Positions 38,206-47,447 of a stretch of 64,000 bases of DNA are shown one piece after another. The notes under the pieces were generated by a model. It was not told where the DNA came from. It saw only the letters and a program-made list of their open reading frames with translations, and did not search any database. Source of the DNA: Paracoccaceae bacterium (GTDB lineage: Bacteria > Pseudomonadota > Alphaproteobacteria > Rhodobacterales > Rhodobacteraceae); contig JADGFD010000001.1 of NCBI GenBank assembly GCA_016744015.1, positions 368,423 through 432,422 of the forward strand, given 5' to 3'. The position numbers were made by a program, and so were the translations under genes. Each line of letters starts with the position of its first letter. Positions within the stretch are counted from its first letter, which is position 1.

Positions 38206-38508
38206 CTTTACTGTTGATGAGCCCTAATTGCAGTATTTTACGCCCCCCCGTCAAACGCTTTATTTGTAATTTTAACGGAAAAATTTGTTGACGTTGTTTT
38301 AACAACAAGATTCGAAAAGTTAAAATTTTGGTGAGAAAAAGAGAGCGCGCTCGCCTGCCGTCGGGGCAATATTGGGAAAGCGCCGTATTTTCAAAAGCTT
38401 TGCAGAATCGGCTAAAAATCAGCTTCAAGTTTCCCAATTGAGAATCATTAAAACCTGAATATGTATCCCCGCGCTTTCGCGCTGATTGTATACCGATGTA
38501 TGTGAAAC

Positions 38509-38585
38509 TGGTCGGGGCGATAGGATTCGAACCTACGACCTACGGTACCCAAAACCGCCGCGCTACCAGGCTGCGCCACGCCCCG
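38509..38585 (-). tRNA. tRNA-Pro (anticodon TGG)
   Basis: On the minus strand the acceptor CGGGGCG pairs with CGCCCCG, followed by A and an encoded CCA. The D arm has GCGCAGCCTGGTAGCGC, the anticodon loop TTTGGGT carries TGG, and the T arm has GGTTCGAATCC. A 77-base gene. Open frames crossing this stretch are artefacts. Confidence 0.95.
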
Positions 38586-38637
38586 ACCTTGAGGCATCAG
38601 ATAGAGGGTAATGCGGGGAATGAAAAGCGAAAAATGG

Positions 38638-39117
38638 CTATTCGCAGGGCCAAATTGCATTTTCTTGGTTAAACCCAATATAGCGCAGCTCAGCGCCCTC
38701 AGACAGGCCCAGCATGTTCGCCACCCCGCCATTAATTTCCAGCACATACTGGATGTTATCCCCGCCCGGAATCCCTGTGGTATCAAGCGGCGTTGCGCTG
38801 TGTTTAAGGGTTTTCACCACGCCGGTTTCATCAATAAAAAGCATATCCAGCGAAATAAGTGTGTTTTTCATCCAAAAGGACACCTGCCGTGGGCGCTCGT
38901 TGATAAAAAGCATGCCGTTAAACGGCGGCATGGATTCCCGAAACATAAGCCCTTGGGCCTGTTCGGCAGGTGTGATAGCGAGTTCGATGCTAAATTCAGC
39001 CTGCACACCGTTTTGTCGAATCTCGATGCTATTGTTGCCACAAGCGCCAGCAAGTGCACCCGTGGCACCAAATATTGCAAGCGCCGGGATAGCCCAAAGT
39101 TTAGCCTTTAGCTTCAA
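38638..39117 (-). CDS. DUF192 exported protein
   Basis: A DUF192 family protein of about 159 residues, periplasmic, function unknown. The conserved motif is EQAQGLMFRESMPPFNGMLF followed by FWMKNTLISLDMLFID, and it ends with a GANMLGL-like GVANMLGLSEGAEL. The proposed TTG at 39115-39117 has GGGA about nine bases upstream and gives a signal peptide KLKAKLWAIPALAI...ALAG. The alternative M at 39171 lies inside the cold-shock gene. The start overlaps the end of that gene by 17 bases. Confidence 0.8.
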   Translation of the reverse strand: MKLKAKLWAIPALAIFGATGALAGACGNNSIEIRQNGVQAEFSIELAITPAEQAQGLMFRESMPPFNGMLFINERPRQVSFWMKNTLISLDMLFIDETGVVKTLKHSATPLDTTGIPGGDNIQYVLEINGGVANMLGLSEGAELRYIGFNQENAIWPCE

Positions 39118-39607
39118 GCGGTTTATCCCATGAATAAATCGCACCCGCCATCCGGCCCCGTGGGCCGTCAATCACTTGCACCGAAATCGCCTCCCCCGGT
39201 GAAAGATCAGAAAACCCGTATTGCCGCATCACTTCGAGATGCAGGAATATGTCCTCATCTGAGCCATAGGTATTAGCAAAACCAAAGCCTTTGGTTTTAT
39301 CAAACCATTTAATGCGCGCCGGTTCCAACGGCACACCTTCAACCTTTGGCAGTTCAAGCAGCGCCTCTTCGGTGTCCTGGGTAGGCTCGTTTTCAACCGG
39401 CGCCATAATTTCAAAAATCTCGGAGGCCTGCCGCCCCCTGTCTGTTTGCTGCACGCTGAAAGACACCGTTGAGCCTTCAGCAATGGAGCCTCGCCCAAAA
39501 TTGCGCAGCACATTGGCGTGCAAAAGAATATCCCCTTGGTCATCATCAGCAACAAGGAAGCCATACCCCTTAGCAGCGTCAAACCATTTAACCTGGCCTT
39601 TTTTCAT
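39101..39607 (-). CDS. Cold-shock protein with two CSD domains
   Basis: A 168-residue nucleic-acid-binding protein with two cold-shock domains. The first begins GQVKWFDAAKGYGFLVADD (residues 4-22) with DILLHANVL; the second ARIKWFDKTKGFGFANTYG with DIFLHLEVM. Both keep the RNP1-like KGYGF/KGFGF and RNP2-like ILLH/IFLH motifs. A linker rich in Glu and Pro joins them. It binds single-stranded RNA or DNA. It is in an operon with DUF192, a pairing often seen in Rhodobacterales from memory. Confidence 0.92.
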   Translation of the reverse strand: MKKGQVKWFDAAKGYGFLVADDDQGDILLHANVLRNFGRGSIAEGSTVSFSVQQTDRGRQASEIFEIMAPVENEPTQDTEEALLELPKVEGVPLEPARIKWFDKTKGFGFANTYGSDEDIFLHLEVMRQYGFSDLSPGEAISVQVIDGPRGRMAGAIYSWDKPLEAKG

Positions 39608-39805
39608 TCTGTCCTTCCAGTGGAAACCGCGGGCCTTTTGACCTCACAAGCGCTCCACAAGTATCGTTTTCCATTTGGTTAATGATGTTACAACTTTAAC
39701 AGCAAATCAAGCACACTCGAGGCACTAAACAGCAATTTGTTGCTGTTTTTCAATATAATAATTACATACGCAAATTATTTTACTGATTACTGCGCGGATA
39801 AGCGC

Positions 39806-40417
39806 CTAAGGATTGAGGCGTTCAACGCTCCAATCACCTGATAATTGCAACCGATGCCATTTAAACCGGTCATGCAACCGGTAGGCCCCATCGGCCCAGA
39901 ACTCGATTTCAAGCGGATTTATCCGATAACCACCCCAATACGGTGGCCGCTTTGGGCTGGTGCCTTTCTGGGCCGTAATCTTGGCAACCTTCCCCAGCAA
40001 AGCTGCGCGTGATTCTAGCGGCCGGGATTGCTCAGACGCCCAAGCCCCAAGCCGGCTTTGCAGAGAGCGGCTATTATAATAGGCATCGGCCTGCGGGCCG
40101 TCTTCACGGCTCACGATACCCCGCACTCTGATTTGGCGGCGCAGGCTTTTCCAATGCATTACAAAAGCGGCCTTCCCCGTAGCGTCCATTTCTTGCGCTT
40201 TAGCGCTGCCATAGTTGGTGTAAAACATAAAGGCATCAGATTCGATTTCCTTCATCAGCACCATACGGGTATTGGGCAGGCCATCAGCATCCACCGTGCT
40301 CAGCGCTACTGCGTTCGGGTCGTTCGGCTCAGCCTTTTCGGCCTCATCTAGCCAGCTTTGTGCCAGCACAAAGGGGTCATCCCCTGCAAAAATCCCTTTT
40401 CTCTTTACGTCGCCCAT
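39806..40417 (-). CDS. pdxH: PdxH, pyridoxamine 5'-phosphate oxidase
   Basis: FMN enzyme that makes pyridoxal 5'-phosphate, 203 residues. Conserved parts are [16 protein letters not shown] (FMN), [16 protein letters not shown], the substrate segment [14 protein letters not shown] and the terminal [11 protein letters not shown] with RLNP. The ATG at 40415-40417 is eight bases after AGGAGG; the ATG two codons earlier is too close to it. A much longer frame to 40819 crosses into the fabI promoter and is not real. It diverges from fabI. Confidence 0.95.
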   Translation of the reverse strand: MGDVKRKGIFAGDDPFVLAQSWLDEAEKAEPNDPNAVALSTVDADGLPNTRMVLMKEIESDAFMFYTNYGSAKAQEMDATGKAAFVMHWKSLRRQIRVRGIVSREDGPQADAYYNSRSLQSRLGAWASEQSRPLESRAALLGKVAKITAQKGTSPKRPPYWGGYRINPLEIEFWADGAYRLHDRFKWHRLQLSGDWSVERLNP

Positions 40418-40543
40418 GGCCATACCCTCCTGATTCCCGCAAACCCTAGCGCAGGTAAATGCAGCAATCCACCGGTGTTTACATTCTTGAATGGTGCGCC
40501 GCTTTGGCGTAGACCAAGGGAACGATAACAAAAGGGTGAAGAG

Positions 40544-41365
40544 ATGACCTCGGGACTGATGAGCGGTAAGCGCGGCCTTATAATGGGCGTAGCCAACGAT
40601 AAATCTATTGCATGGGGCATTGCCCGCATGTGTCATGAACAAGGGGCCGAGCTGGCCTTTACCTATCAGGGGGATGCCCTTGGCAAGCGGGTAAAGCCGC
40701 TGGCTGATTCGATTGGCGCTGAGATTGTGCTGCCCTGCGATGTGACCGACGAGGCCTCGATTGATGCCACTTTTGCAGAGATCGAAGCCAAATGGGGCAA
40801 AATTGATTTTCTCGTGCATGCCATTGGTTTTTCTGACAAATCCGAGCTGCGCGGGCGCTATGTGGACACCTCAGCTGCCAATTTCAAGATGACGATGGAT
40901 ATCTCAGTCTACTCCTTCACGGCTGTTGCCCAGCGGGCCGAAAAGATGATGCCGGATGGTGGCTCTATGCTCACCCTCACCTATTATGGCGCCGAGCGCG
41001 TTATGCCACATTATAATGTGATGGGGGTTGCCAAAGCCGCGCTTGAGGCCTCGGTGCGCTACATGGCGATGGACCTCGGCCCAAAGAATATTCGCGTTAA
41101 CGCGCTGTCGGCGGGCCCTATCAAAACCCTTGCCGCTTCGGGAATCGGTGATTTCCGCTATATCCTCAAATGGAACGAGCTTAATTCGCCCCTGCGCCGG
41201 AATGTGACCACCGATGAAGTTGGCAAATCCGGCCTTTACCTGCTCAGCGATCTTTCCTCCGGTGTAACCGGCGAAAACCACCATGTAGATAGCGGCTATC
41301 ATATTGTCGGCATGAAGGCCGAGGACGCCCCCGATATTGATGTAGCAGCAGGACGAAAATCATGA
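40544..41365 (+). CDS. fabI: FabI, enoyl-[ACP] reductase (NADH)
   Basis: Last step of each fatty acid elongation round, 273 residues. Rossmann start [17 protein letters not shown], the FabI type of nucleotide motif. Catalytic pair Y157 and K164 in [32 protein letters not shown] follows, also typical. Target of triclosan-like inhibitors in this family. First of a run of five overlapping genes (fabI-gpt-metC-P450-mazG). Its stop overlaps gpt by four bases (ATGA). Confidence 0.95.
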   Translation: MTSGLMSGKRGLIMGVANDKSIAWGIARMCHEQGAELAFTYQGDALGKRVKPLADSIGAEIVLPCDVTDEASIDATFAEIEAKWGKIDFLVHAIGFSDKSELRGRYVDTSAANFKMTMDISVYSFTAVAQRAEKMMPDGGSMLTLTYYGAERVMPHYNVMGVAKAALEASVRYMAMDLGPKNIRVNALSAGPIKTLAASGIGDFRYILKWNELNSPLRRNVTTDEVGKSGLYLLSDLSSGVTGENHHVDSGYHIVGMKAEDAPDIDVAAGRKS

Positions 41366-41865
41366 CCGAGCGCCTCCCACATGAAAAAGGTTTCCATATT
41401 AGCTGGGACCAGATCCATCGTGACAGCCGTGCGCTCGCGTGGCGTCTTGAGAAAATGGCCCCCGATGGCGGCGAGTGGAAGGCGATTGTGGCCATTACCC
41501 GTGGCGGCATGGCCCCGGCGATGATTATTGCGCGCGAGCTGGATATTCGCACCGTAGATACGATCAGTATCAAGAGTTATGATCACCAAGAGCAATCGGA
41601 AGCCGTGGTGCTTAAGGCCCCCGATGCTGGCATTATAGGTGACGGCGAAGGGATACTGATTATCGACGATCTGGTGGATACTGGCAAAACCCTCGAAGTG
41701 GTTAAATCCCGCTACCCGAATGCCCATATTGCCACGGTTTACGCCAAGCCCAAAGGCCGCCCGATGGTTGATACTTTCATCACTGAAGTCTCCCAAGATA
41801 CGTGGATTTTCTTTCCGTGGGATATGGCGCTGCAATATGTAGAGCCTTATCGCGGGACCGACTAA
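41362..41865 (+). CDS. gpt: Xanthine(-guanine) phosphoribosyltransferase
   Basis: Purine salvage enzyme of 167 residues, adding PRPP to xanthine or guanine. The PRPP-binding loop is [14 protein letters not shown] (residues about 98-111). The N-terminal [20 protein letters not shown] is typical of the Gpt family, and the C-terminal region has WIFFPWDM for purine recognition. It overlaps fabI by four bases and touches metC directly (stop followed at once by ATG), so it is co-translated with both. Confidence 0.9.
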   Translation: MTERLPHEKGFHISWDQIHRDSRALAWRLEKMAPDGGEWKAIVAITRGGMAPAMIIARELDIRTVDTISIKSYDHQEQSEAVVLKAPDAGIIGDGEGILIIDDLVDTGKTLEVVKSRYPNAHIATVYAKPKGRPMVDTFITEVSQDTWIFFPWDMALQYVEPYRGTD

Positions 41866-43011
41866 ATGAAGCGCAACACCCTGTCGCCGCAAACCCAAGC
41901 CGCACAGGCCTTGCATATGCTGGACCGTGATAGCGGTGCCGTTGTTCCGGCAATGCATAGCGCCTCGACCTTCGCGCGTGATGAGAATTACGCGCCGCGC
42001 GAGGGCTTTATCTATAGCCGCTATGGCTCCCCGACCACCACGCAAGGCGAGCAGATTATTGCTGAGCTTGAAGGCGGCGAAAGCGCGCTGCTTTTCAACT
42101 CCGGTATGTCTGCCACCGTAGCGGTGGTAGAGGCCCTGCCAATGGGCGCGCATGTGGTGTCACAATCCATGATGTATCATGTGGGGCTTGATTGGCTGAA
42201 CCGCCAAGCTGCGCGCGGGGTTATTGAATATAACAGCTTTGAGGCTGGCAATCTTGCCGCGCTGGAAGCGGCGATAAAGCCCGGAAAAACCAAGCTGGTG
42301 TGGATAGAAACTCCCGCCAATGGCGATTGGTCAATCACCGATATTGAGGCCGCTGCTGCCATTGCTCACAAAGCTGGCGCGATTTTGATGGTGGACAGCA
42401 CCGCCGCCCCGCCCTGCACTACCCGGCCCTTGGCGCTCGGGGCCGATATCTCGTTTCACTCCGCCACCAAATACCTGAACGGCCACTCAGACCTAACAGC
42501 AGGCGTGCTTTCCGCCCGTGAAGGTCTCGAAATTTGGGATGAAATCCTGAGCGTGCGCAGCTTTCAGGGCACGGTTTTGCCCGGCTTTGAGGCATGGCTG
42601 CTCATTCGCGGCCTGCGCACGCTATTTGTGCGCTATAAGCAATCCAGCGATAACGCCATGGCCCTTGCCCGCCACTTTGAAAACCACCCTGCGGTGGAGC
42701 GGGTCTTGTATCCGGGTTTGCCCAGCCATCCGGGCCACGCAGTGGCCGCGCGGCAAATGACCGGCGGGTTTGGCGGGATGATGTCGGTGTATTTAAACGG
42801 CCCTGAGGGATGCGCCCTGAAAGCGGCCAAGGCCAGCCGCATATTCATTCCGGCCACCTCTTTGGGCGGCGTTGAAAGCCTGATCGAGCATCGCCACACA
42901 GTGGCAGGGCCTGATCGTGGCATTCCAGAAAATATGTTGCGCCTGAGCATTGGCATTGAGGATGTAGATGACCTGATCGCTGACCTAGAGCAAGCCTTGG
43001 AGGGAAGATGA
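41866..43011 (+). CDS. metC: Cystathionine beta-lyase, Cys/Met PLP family
   Basis: PLP enzyme of 381 residues. The PLP lysine is K202 in SATKYLNGHSD; YSRYGSPTTTQGEQ and LFNSGMSATVAV are conserved. MetC cleaves cystathionine to homocysteine; a gamma-synthase or O-acetylhomoserine sulfhydrylase role in the same family cannot be separated by eye. The MetA here probably makes O-acetylhomoserine, which could favour the direct route. It shares four bases (ATGA) with the P450 gene. Confidence 0.85.
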   Translation: MKRNTLSPQTQAAQALHMLDRDSGAVVPAMHSASTFARDENYAPREGFIYSRYGSPTTTQGEQIIAELEGGESALLFNSGMSATVAVVEALPMGAHVVSQSMMYHVGLDWLNRQAARGVIEYNSFEAGNLAALEAAIKPGKTKLVWIETPANGDWSITDIEAAAAIAHKAGAILMVDSTAAPPCTTRPLALGADISFHSATKYLNGHSDLTAGVLSAREGLEIWDEILSVRSFQGTVLPGFEAWLLIRGLRTLFVRYKQSSDNAMALARHFENHPAVERVLYPGLPSHPGHAVAARQMTGGFGGMMSVYLNGPEGCALKAAKASRIFIPATSLGGVESLIEHRHTVAGPDRGIPENMLRLSIGIEDVDDLIADLEQALEGR

Positions 43012-44180
43012 TTTCGCAATCCCCACTGGACCCTGAATTTGTGCAAAACCCCTATCCGGCTTATGACCTGATGCGCAAAGAAGGCGCGTTATTCCATTGG
43101 GAAGACTACGGATTTTTATGCTCGGCCCAGCATGGCCTAGTGAATGACCTGCTCCGCGACCGCCGCTTTGCCGCTGAATTGCCAGCGGATCTCGCCCCCG
43201 AAATCCCAAGCCATTTACGCGAATTCTACGCCTTTGAAAGCCGGTCCATTCTGGGCATCGAGCCGCCAAGCCACACCCGCATTCGAAGCCTGCTGACAAA
43301 GGCCTTCACCAACCGGCGGATCAAGGAAATGGCCCCTCAGGTGCAGGCGCTTAGCCGCGACCTTGTGGCAGATTTTCCTGATGAACCGTTTGACCTGCTC
43401 CCCGCCTTTGCCGAGGCTATCCCCGTCACCGTGATTTGCCGCCTGCTGGGCGTGCCCGAGGAGATGGCCCCGCAACTGCTCACATGGTCACATGATATGG
43501 TCGCCATCTATCAAGCCCGCCGAGACCGCGCGCTGGAAGACCGGGCGGAGGCTGCAACCGTGGCCTTTATGGACTATATTCGTGATTTCGTAGCCATGCG
43601 CAGTATCTCCCCTGAAAATGATTTGATTTCCGAGCTGATAACCGCGCGGGATGAGGGAGAGAAACTGACGGAAGATGAGCTGATAACCACTTGTATTCTC
43701 TTGCTAAACGCAGGGCATGAGGCCACGGTGCATGGCATTGCCAACGGGGTTAAGGCCCTGCTGGAAACCGGGGTTCGGTTTGGCGGTGATGAAAAGGAAA
43801 ACCTTGGTATCATTGAAGAAACCATCCGGTTTGCCCCGCCTCTGCACATGTTTACCCGCTATGCGCTTGAGGATGTAACCGTGGCGGGGCATGCCTTTAA
43901 GCGCGGCGAACAGGTAGGCCTTTTGCTGGCCGCCGCTAACCGCGACCCTGCGGTTTTTGAAAATCCGTCTGCCTTTTTACCTGCCCGCAAAAACGCCCGC
44001 CAACTGGCCTTTGGCGCGGGGCTACATTTTTGCATCGGGGCGCCCTTGGCCCGCATGGAAATGCTGAATTCGATGCCGATCCTGCTTGAGGCCTGCCCCG
44101 ATTTAGCATTGGCGGAAAAGCCCGTTTACGCCGACCGTTACCATTTCCATGGGCTTGAAAAGCTTATGGTAACCCGATGA
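43008..44180 (+). CDS. Cytochrome P450
   Basis: A soluble bacterial P450 of 390 residues. The heme-thiolate loop is FGAGLHFCIGAPLARME with the cysteine at 342. The I-helix oxygen motif is AGHEAT (235-240), the ExxR pair is E271 and R274, and the substrate-side NRDPAVFENP is typical. The substrate is unknown, and no ferredoxin or reductase is next to it. It overlaps both neighbours by four bases, within an otherwise housekeeping run. Confidence 0.9.
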   Translation: MISQSPLDPEFVQNPYPAYDLMRKEGALFHWEDYGFLCSAQHGLVNDLLRDRRFAAELPADLAPEIPSHLREFYAFESRSILGIEPPSHTRIRSLLTKAFTNRRIKEMAPQVQALSRDLVADFPDEPFDLLPAFAEAIPVTVICRLLGVPEEMAPQLLTWSHDMVAIYQARRDRALEDRAEAATVAFMDYIRDFVAMRSISPENDLISELITARDEGEKLTEDELITTCILLLNAGHEATVHGIANGVKALLETGVRFGGDEKENLGIIEETIRFAPPLHMFTRYALEDVTVAGHAFKRGEQVGLLLAAANRDPAVFENPSAFLPARKNARQLAFGAGLHFCIGAPLARMEMLNSMPILLEACPDLALAEKPVYADRYHFHGLEKLMVTR

Positions 44181-44983
44181 ATTCTGACGATATTATATAT
44201 GATCGCCGCAACGGTATCCTGCGCTTGCTCGAAATTATGCGCCGCTTACGAGACCCTGATACCGGCTGCCCGTGGGACATTGAGCAGGACTTCAAAAGCA
44301 TTGCGCCCTATACCATTGAGGAGGCTTACGAGGTCGCCGATGCGATTGAGCGTGAAGCATGGGATGAGCTGCCCGGAGAGCTGGGAGACCTGCTGTTGAA
44401 CACGATTTACCACGCGCAAATGGCAGAGGAAGCGGGGAAATTTGACTTTGACACCGTCGTGCAAGCGATTTCTGACAAGATGATCGCCCGCCACCCGCAT
44501 GTATTTGGCGATGAGAACCGCGATAAATCCGCCGCGCAGCAGCTCAAGGATTGGGAAGAGATCAAGGCCAAGGAGCGCGGGGCTCCGGCCTCGGTGCTGG
44601 ATGGAATCGCGGGCAACCTCCCTGCCCTGACCCGTGCGCTAAAACTGCAAAACCGCGCGGCGCGGGTAGGGTTTGACTGGCCCGAAACCATGCAGGTGCT
44701 TGATAAGATCAAAGAAGAATCGGCTGAATTGGTAGAGGCAAAGGAAAGCCTGACCGAAAAAGAAATTGAAGAAGAGTTTGGCGATTTGCTGTTTGTGATG
44801 GCCAATCTAGGGCGGCACTTGGGAGTGCAGCCAGAGGAAGCCTTACGCAAGGCCAATGCCAAATTTACACGCCGATTCAATGCTGTAGAAACTGCCCTCA
44901 AGGCCAAAGGGAAAGCCCCGCAGGATTCAAGCTTGGAGGAAATGGACACCCTCTGGGACGCGGCTAAGCGCGCTGGAAAATAA
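44177..44983 (+). CDS. mazG: MazG, nucleoside triphosphate pyrophosphohydrolase
   Basis: House-cleaning NTPase that hydrolyses NTPs, 268 residues. Both MazG domains are present: the first with CPWDIEQDFKSIAPYTIEEA and ELGDLLLNTIYHAQMAEE (the E-x-x-E-x-x-D metal motif), the second with EEFGDLLFVMANLGRHLG. It ends the fabI run. About 20 bases after it the operator of the binding-protein gene begins. Confidence 0.93.
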   Translation: MNSDDIIYDRRNGILRLLEIMRRLRDPDTGCPWDIEQDFKSIAPYTIEEAYEVADAIEREAWDELPGELGDLLLNTIYHAQMAEEAGKFDFDTVVQAISDKMIARHPHVFGDENRDKSAAQQLKDWEEIKAKERGAPASVLDGIAGNLPALTRALKLQNRAARVGFDWPETMQVLDKIKEESAELVEAKESLTEKEIEEEFGDLLFVMANLGRHLGVQPEEALRKANAKFTRRFNAVETALKAKGKAPQDSSLEEMDTLWDAAKRAGK

Positions 44984-44992
44984 CTCAAAACA

Positions 44993-45020
44993 TTTTACTC
45001 AGGTATTGACTTGAGTAAAA
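44993..45020. promoter_or_regulatory. Palindromic operator before the iron-type binding protein
   Basis: TTTTACTCA (44993-45001) and TGAGTAAAA (45012-45020) are perfect 9-bp inverted repeats 10 bases apart. The right arm overlaps a promoter-like TTGACT-N17-TTAAGC (from 45007), so a repressor could block the -35. No alphaproteobacterial iron box (RirA, Irr, Iron-Rhodo) is matched clearly enough to name. A second pair, GAGT and ACTC, follows directly. Confidence 0.6.
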
Positions 45021-45062
45021 CACTCGGGTTAAGCAAGGGCACCAAACAACTGGAGCCCTTTG

Positions 45063-46064
45063 ATGAAACACATCGCCCTTGCCGCCCTTCTGAGTGCCGC
45101 TGCCATGTCAGCGACCGCCCAAGAAGTTAATATCTATTCTTCGCGCCAGCCCGAGTTGATCGACCCTATTTTGGCGGCCTTTACTGCCGAAACAGGCATT
45201 GCCACCAATGTGGTCTTCCTGAAAAAGGGGATGCTTGAGCGGCTGAGTGCTGAAGGCGCACGCTCACCGGCTGATGTTATCCTGACCACCGACATAGCCA
45301 ACCTTGATGCCATGGTGCAGGCAGAGCTTACGCAGGCTGTAGAATCAGACGCGATCAATGGCAACATCCCGGCATCTTACCGCGACGCAGATAACCAGTG
45401 GTTTGGCCTGACATCTCGCGCCCGCATTATTTATGCTTCCAACGAGCGCGTTGCTGAAGGCGAAATTACCAGCTATGAACAATTGGCAGACCCAGAGTGG
45501 GCTGGCCGCATTTGTGTGCGTTCCGGCACCCATAATTATAACATCGCGCTTACAGCCGCCTATCTTTTGCAGCATGGCGAAGAGGAAACGATTACTTGGC
45601 TCGAAGGCTACAAAGCCAACCTCGCCCGCGCCCCACAAGGCAATGACCGCGCACAAGTGAAAGCGATTTGGGCTGGCGAATGTGATATCGCCATTGGCAA
45701 CACCTATTACATGGGCAAAATGCTGGCCGACCCAGAGCAGATCCCTTGGGCGACGTCGGTAAACCTCGTCTTCCCAACGCTCAACGATCTAGGCACACAC
45801 GTTAACCTTTCCGGCATGGCCATGACCATGTCAGCCCCAAATAAGGATAACGCTGTTTTGCTGATGGAATTCCTGACGGGTGACATTGCGCAAACGCTTT
45901 ATGCCGAGGCCAACTTTGAGTATCCGCTGGTGGATAGTGTTGAGCCGAGTGCTTTGGTTGCAAGCTGGGGCGAGTTCACTGCCGACCCGAGCGCCCTAAC
46001 CGATATTGCCCGCCTTCGTGGCGACGCCCTCCGGCTTGTTGAGCGCGTTGATTTCGACGGCTAA
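45063..46064 (+). CDS. Iron(III) ABC-type binding protein, orphan
   Basis: A periplasmic ferric-iron binding protein of the FbpA/FutA family, 333 residues. Signal peptide cleavage near SATA-QEV, then VNIYSSRQPELIDPILAAF. The tyrosine cluster NTYYMGKM (about 218-225) fits the Fe(III) ligands, and NLSGMAMTMSAPNKDNA is typical. The ATG at 45063 is used because GGAG lies seven bases before it. Permease and ATPase genes are absent, and a terminator follows at once, so the transporter core must lie elsewhere. Confidence 0.82.
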   Translation: MKHIALAALLSAAAMSATAQEVNIYSSRQPELIDPILAAFTAETGIATNVVFLKKGMLERLSAEGARSPADVILTTDIANLDAMVQAELTQAVESDAINGNIPASYRDADNQWFGLTSRARIIYASNERVAEGEITSYEQLADPEWAGRICVRSGTHNYNIALTAAYLLQHGEEETITWLEGYKANLARAPQGNDRAQVKAIWAGECDIAIGNTYYMGKMLADPEQIPWATSVNLVFPTLNDLGTHVNLSGMAMTMSAPNKDNAVLLMEFLTGDIAQTLYAEANFEYPLVDSVEPSALVASWGEFTADPSALTDIARLRGDALRLVERVDFDG

Positions 46065-46117
46065 GGCTTTCTTACTCCCCCCGCTCTAGATGAGTGTATT
46101 CATCATGAGCTACCTTG

Positions 46118-46146
46118 CCGCGCCCCTGTTTGGGCGCGGTTTTTTA
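46118..46146 (+). terminator. Terminator after the binding-protein gene
   Basis: CCGCGCCC (46118-46125) and GGGCGCGG (46132-46139), a perfect 8-bp stem with loop CTGTTT, followed by six T residues. It isolates the binding-protein gene from the antiporter gene. Confidence 0.9.
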
Positions 46147-46199
46147 TTTGCATCCTGACAATCTGTGTTATGCCTCGGGGAAAACAAATTGGAGTGACA

Positions 46200-47447
46200 A
46201 TGACCGCCTTACAAATCGCCTCGCTTATGATCGTGCTGGCTGGCCTTTTTGGCAGCATCAACTATTTTTTCCTCAAGCTCCCCGCCTCCATCGGGATCTT
46301 GGTTGTGGCGCTTATTGCCTCACTTAGCGTGATGGTGCTGGATGTATTTATGCCCGAGCTTGGGCTATCACCAACTATTAAAACCGCCGTTGAACACCTT
46401 GAGTTTTCAGACACATTACTTGAGGGAATGCTGGGGTTACTGCTGTTTGCTGGTGCGCTGCACGTAAAGCTTTCAGACCTTCGGGAGCAGGCCTGGACGG
46501 TGGCGCTGATGGCCACAATTGGCGTGGCGCTTTCCACCGCTATAGCCGGACTGGGGCTATATTTTGCCATGGGGGTGCCGCTGCTGATTGCTTTGGTATT
46601 TGGCGCATTAATTTCGCCAACAGACCCTGTGGCGGTGCTGGGCGTGCTGCGCGAGGCAAATTTGCGGAAATCTTTGGAAACGCAAATTGCGGGGGAGAGT
46701 TTGTTTAATGATGGCGTTGGCTATGTGGTCTTCCTGTTGCTCATCGGGCTTGCTTTTCCGGCAGTGGCCCATAGCGAGGCCAGCGTCGGCGCGGCACTTA
46801 TTCTGTTTACCAAAGAGGCCTTTGGCGGCGCGGCACTTGGCTTTGTGCTGGGCTGGCTGGTGTTTCAGATGATGAAACGCATTGATGATTATCCGCTCGA
46901 AGTGCTGCTCTCGCTAGGGTTGGCCTTTGGCGGCTATCAACTGGCGGTGATGCTTCATGTTTCGGGGCCGATTATGGCCGTGGTCGCGGGGCTGCTGATT
47001 GGCGATGTCGGCATGAAGCATGGGATGAGCGCGGAAACGCGGGAATATCTAAACGCCTTCTGGAAGCTGATTGACGAGATTCTCAACGCGCTATTGTTTC
47101 TGCTGATCGGGGTTGAGGTGTTTGCCATTGCCTTCAGCCAAGACATGATTTTGGCCGGAATATTTGGGATATTCCTTTCGCTCATCGCGCGGTTGGCAGC
47201 GGTTTCGCTGCCGATCCTTATTCTGTCGCGCTGGAAGAAATACCGCCGTGACGTGATCCCTATTATGACATGGGGCGGGCTTAAAGGCGGCATATCTGTG
47301 GCGCTGGCGCTTTCGGTGCCGGATAACGAATACAAGCCGCTGATCCTGACGATCACCTATATCGTGGTGCTATTCAGCATTATCGTGCAAGGGCTGACCA
47401 TTGCGCCGCTGGCCAAACGGTTGGACCGAGAGCAGGAATTGCTCTAA
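46200..47447 (+). CDS. Na+/H+ antiporter, CPA1 (NhaP) family
   Basis: Inner-membrane antiporter of 415 residues and about 12 helices for pH and sodium balance. The ion-site motif is SPTDPVAVLGV with the Asp, followed by ESLFNDGVGYVVF (E-x-x-F-N-D-G), and the last half has WGGLKGGISVALALS with the family Arg/Lys. The ATG at 46200 has GGAG five bases upstream. No extended C-terminal domain. It is followed by a GC-rich repeat region rather than a gene. Confidence 0.88.
   Translation: MTALQIASLMIVLAGLFGSINYFFLKLPASIGILVVALIASLSVMVLDVFMPELGLSPTIKTAVEHLEFSDTLLEGMLGLLLFAGALHVKLSDLREQAWTVALMATIGVALSTAIAGLGLYFAMGVPLLIALVFGALISPTDPVAVLGVLREANLRKSLETQIAGESLFNDGVGYVVFLLLIGLAFPAVAHSEASVGAALILFTKEAFGGAALGFVLGWLVFQMMKRIDDYPLEVLLSLGLAFGGYQLAVMLHVSGPIMAVVAGLLIGDVGMKHGMSAETREYLNAFWKLIDEILNALLFLLIGVEVFAIAFSQDMILAGIFGIFLSLIARLAAVSLPILILSRWKKYRRDVIPIMTWGGLKGGISVALALSVPDNEYKPLILTITYIVVLFSIIVQGLTIAPLAKRLDREQELL

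Noticed and set aside
38091..38447. Cobalamin riboswitch before nrdJ
   Set aside because: The conserved B12 box (GCCACTG and its complement) is absent on both strands.
38448..38786. Open frame of 112 codons on the minus strand across tRNA-Pro
   Set aside because: The peptide GVAQPGSAAVLGTVGRRF is the well-known translation artefact of a tRNA gene.
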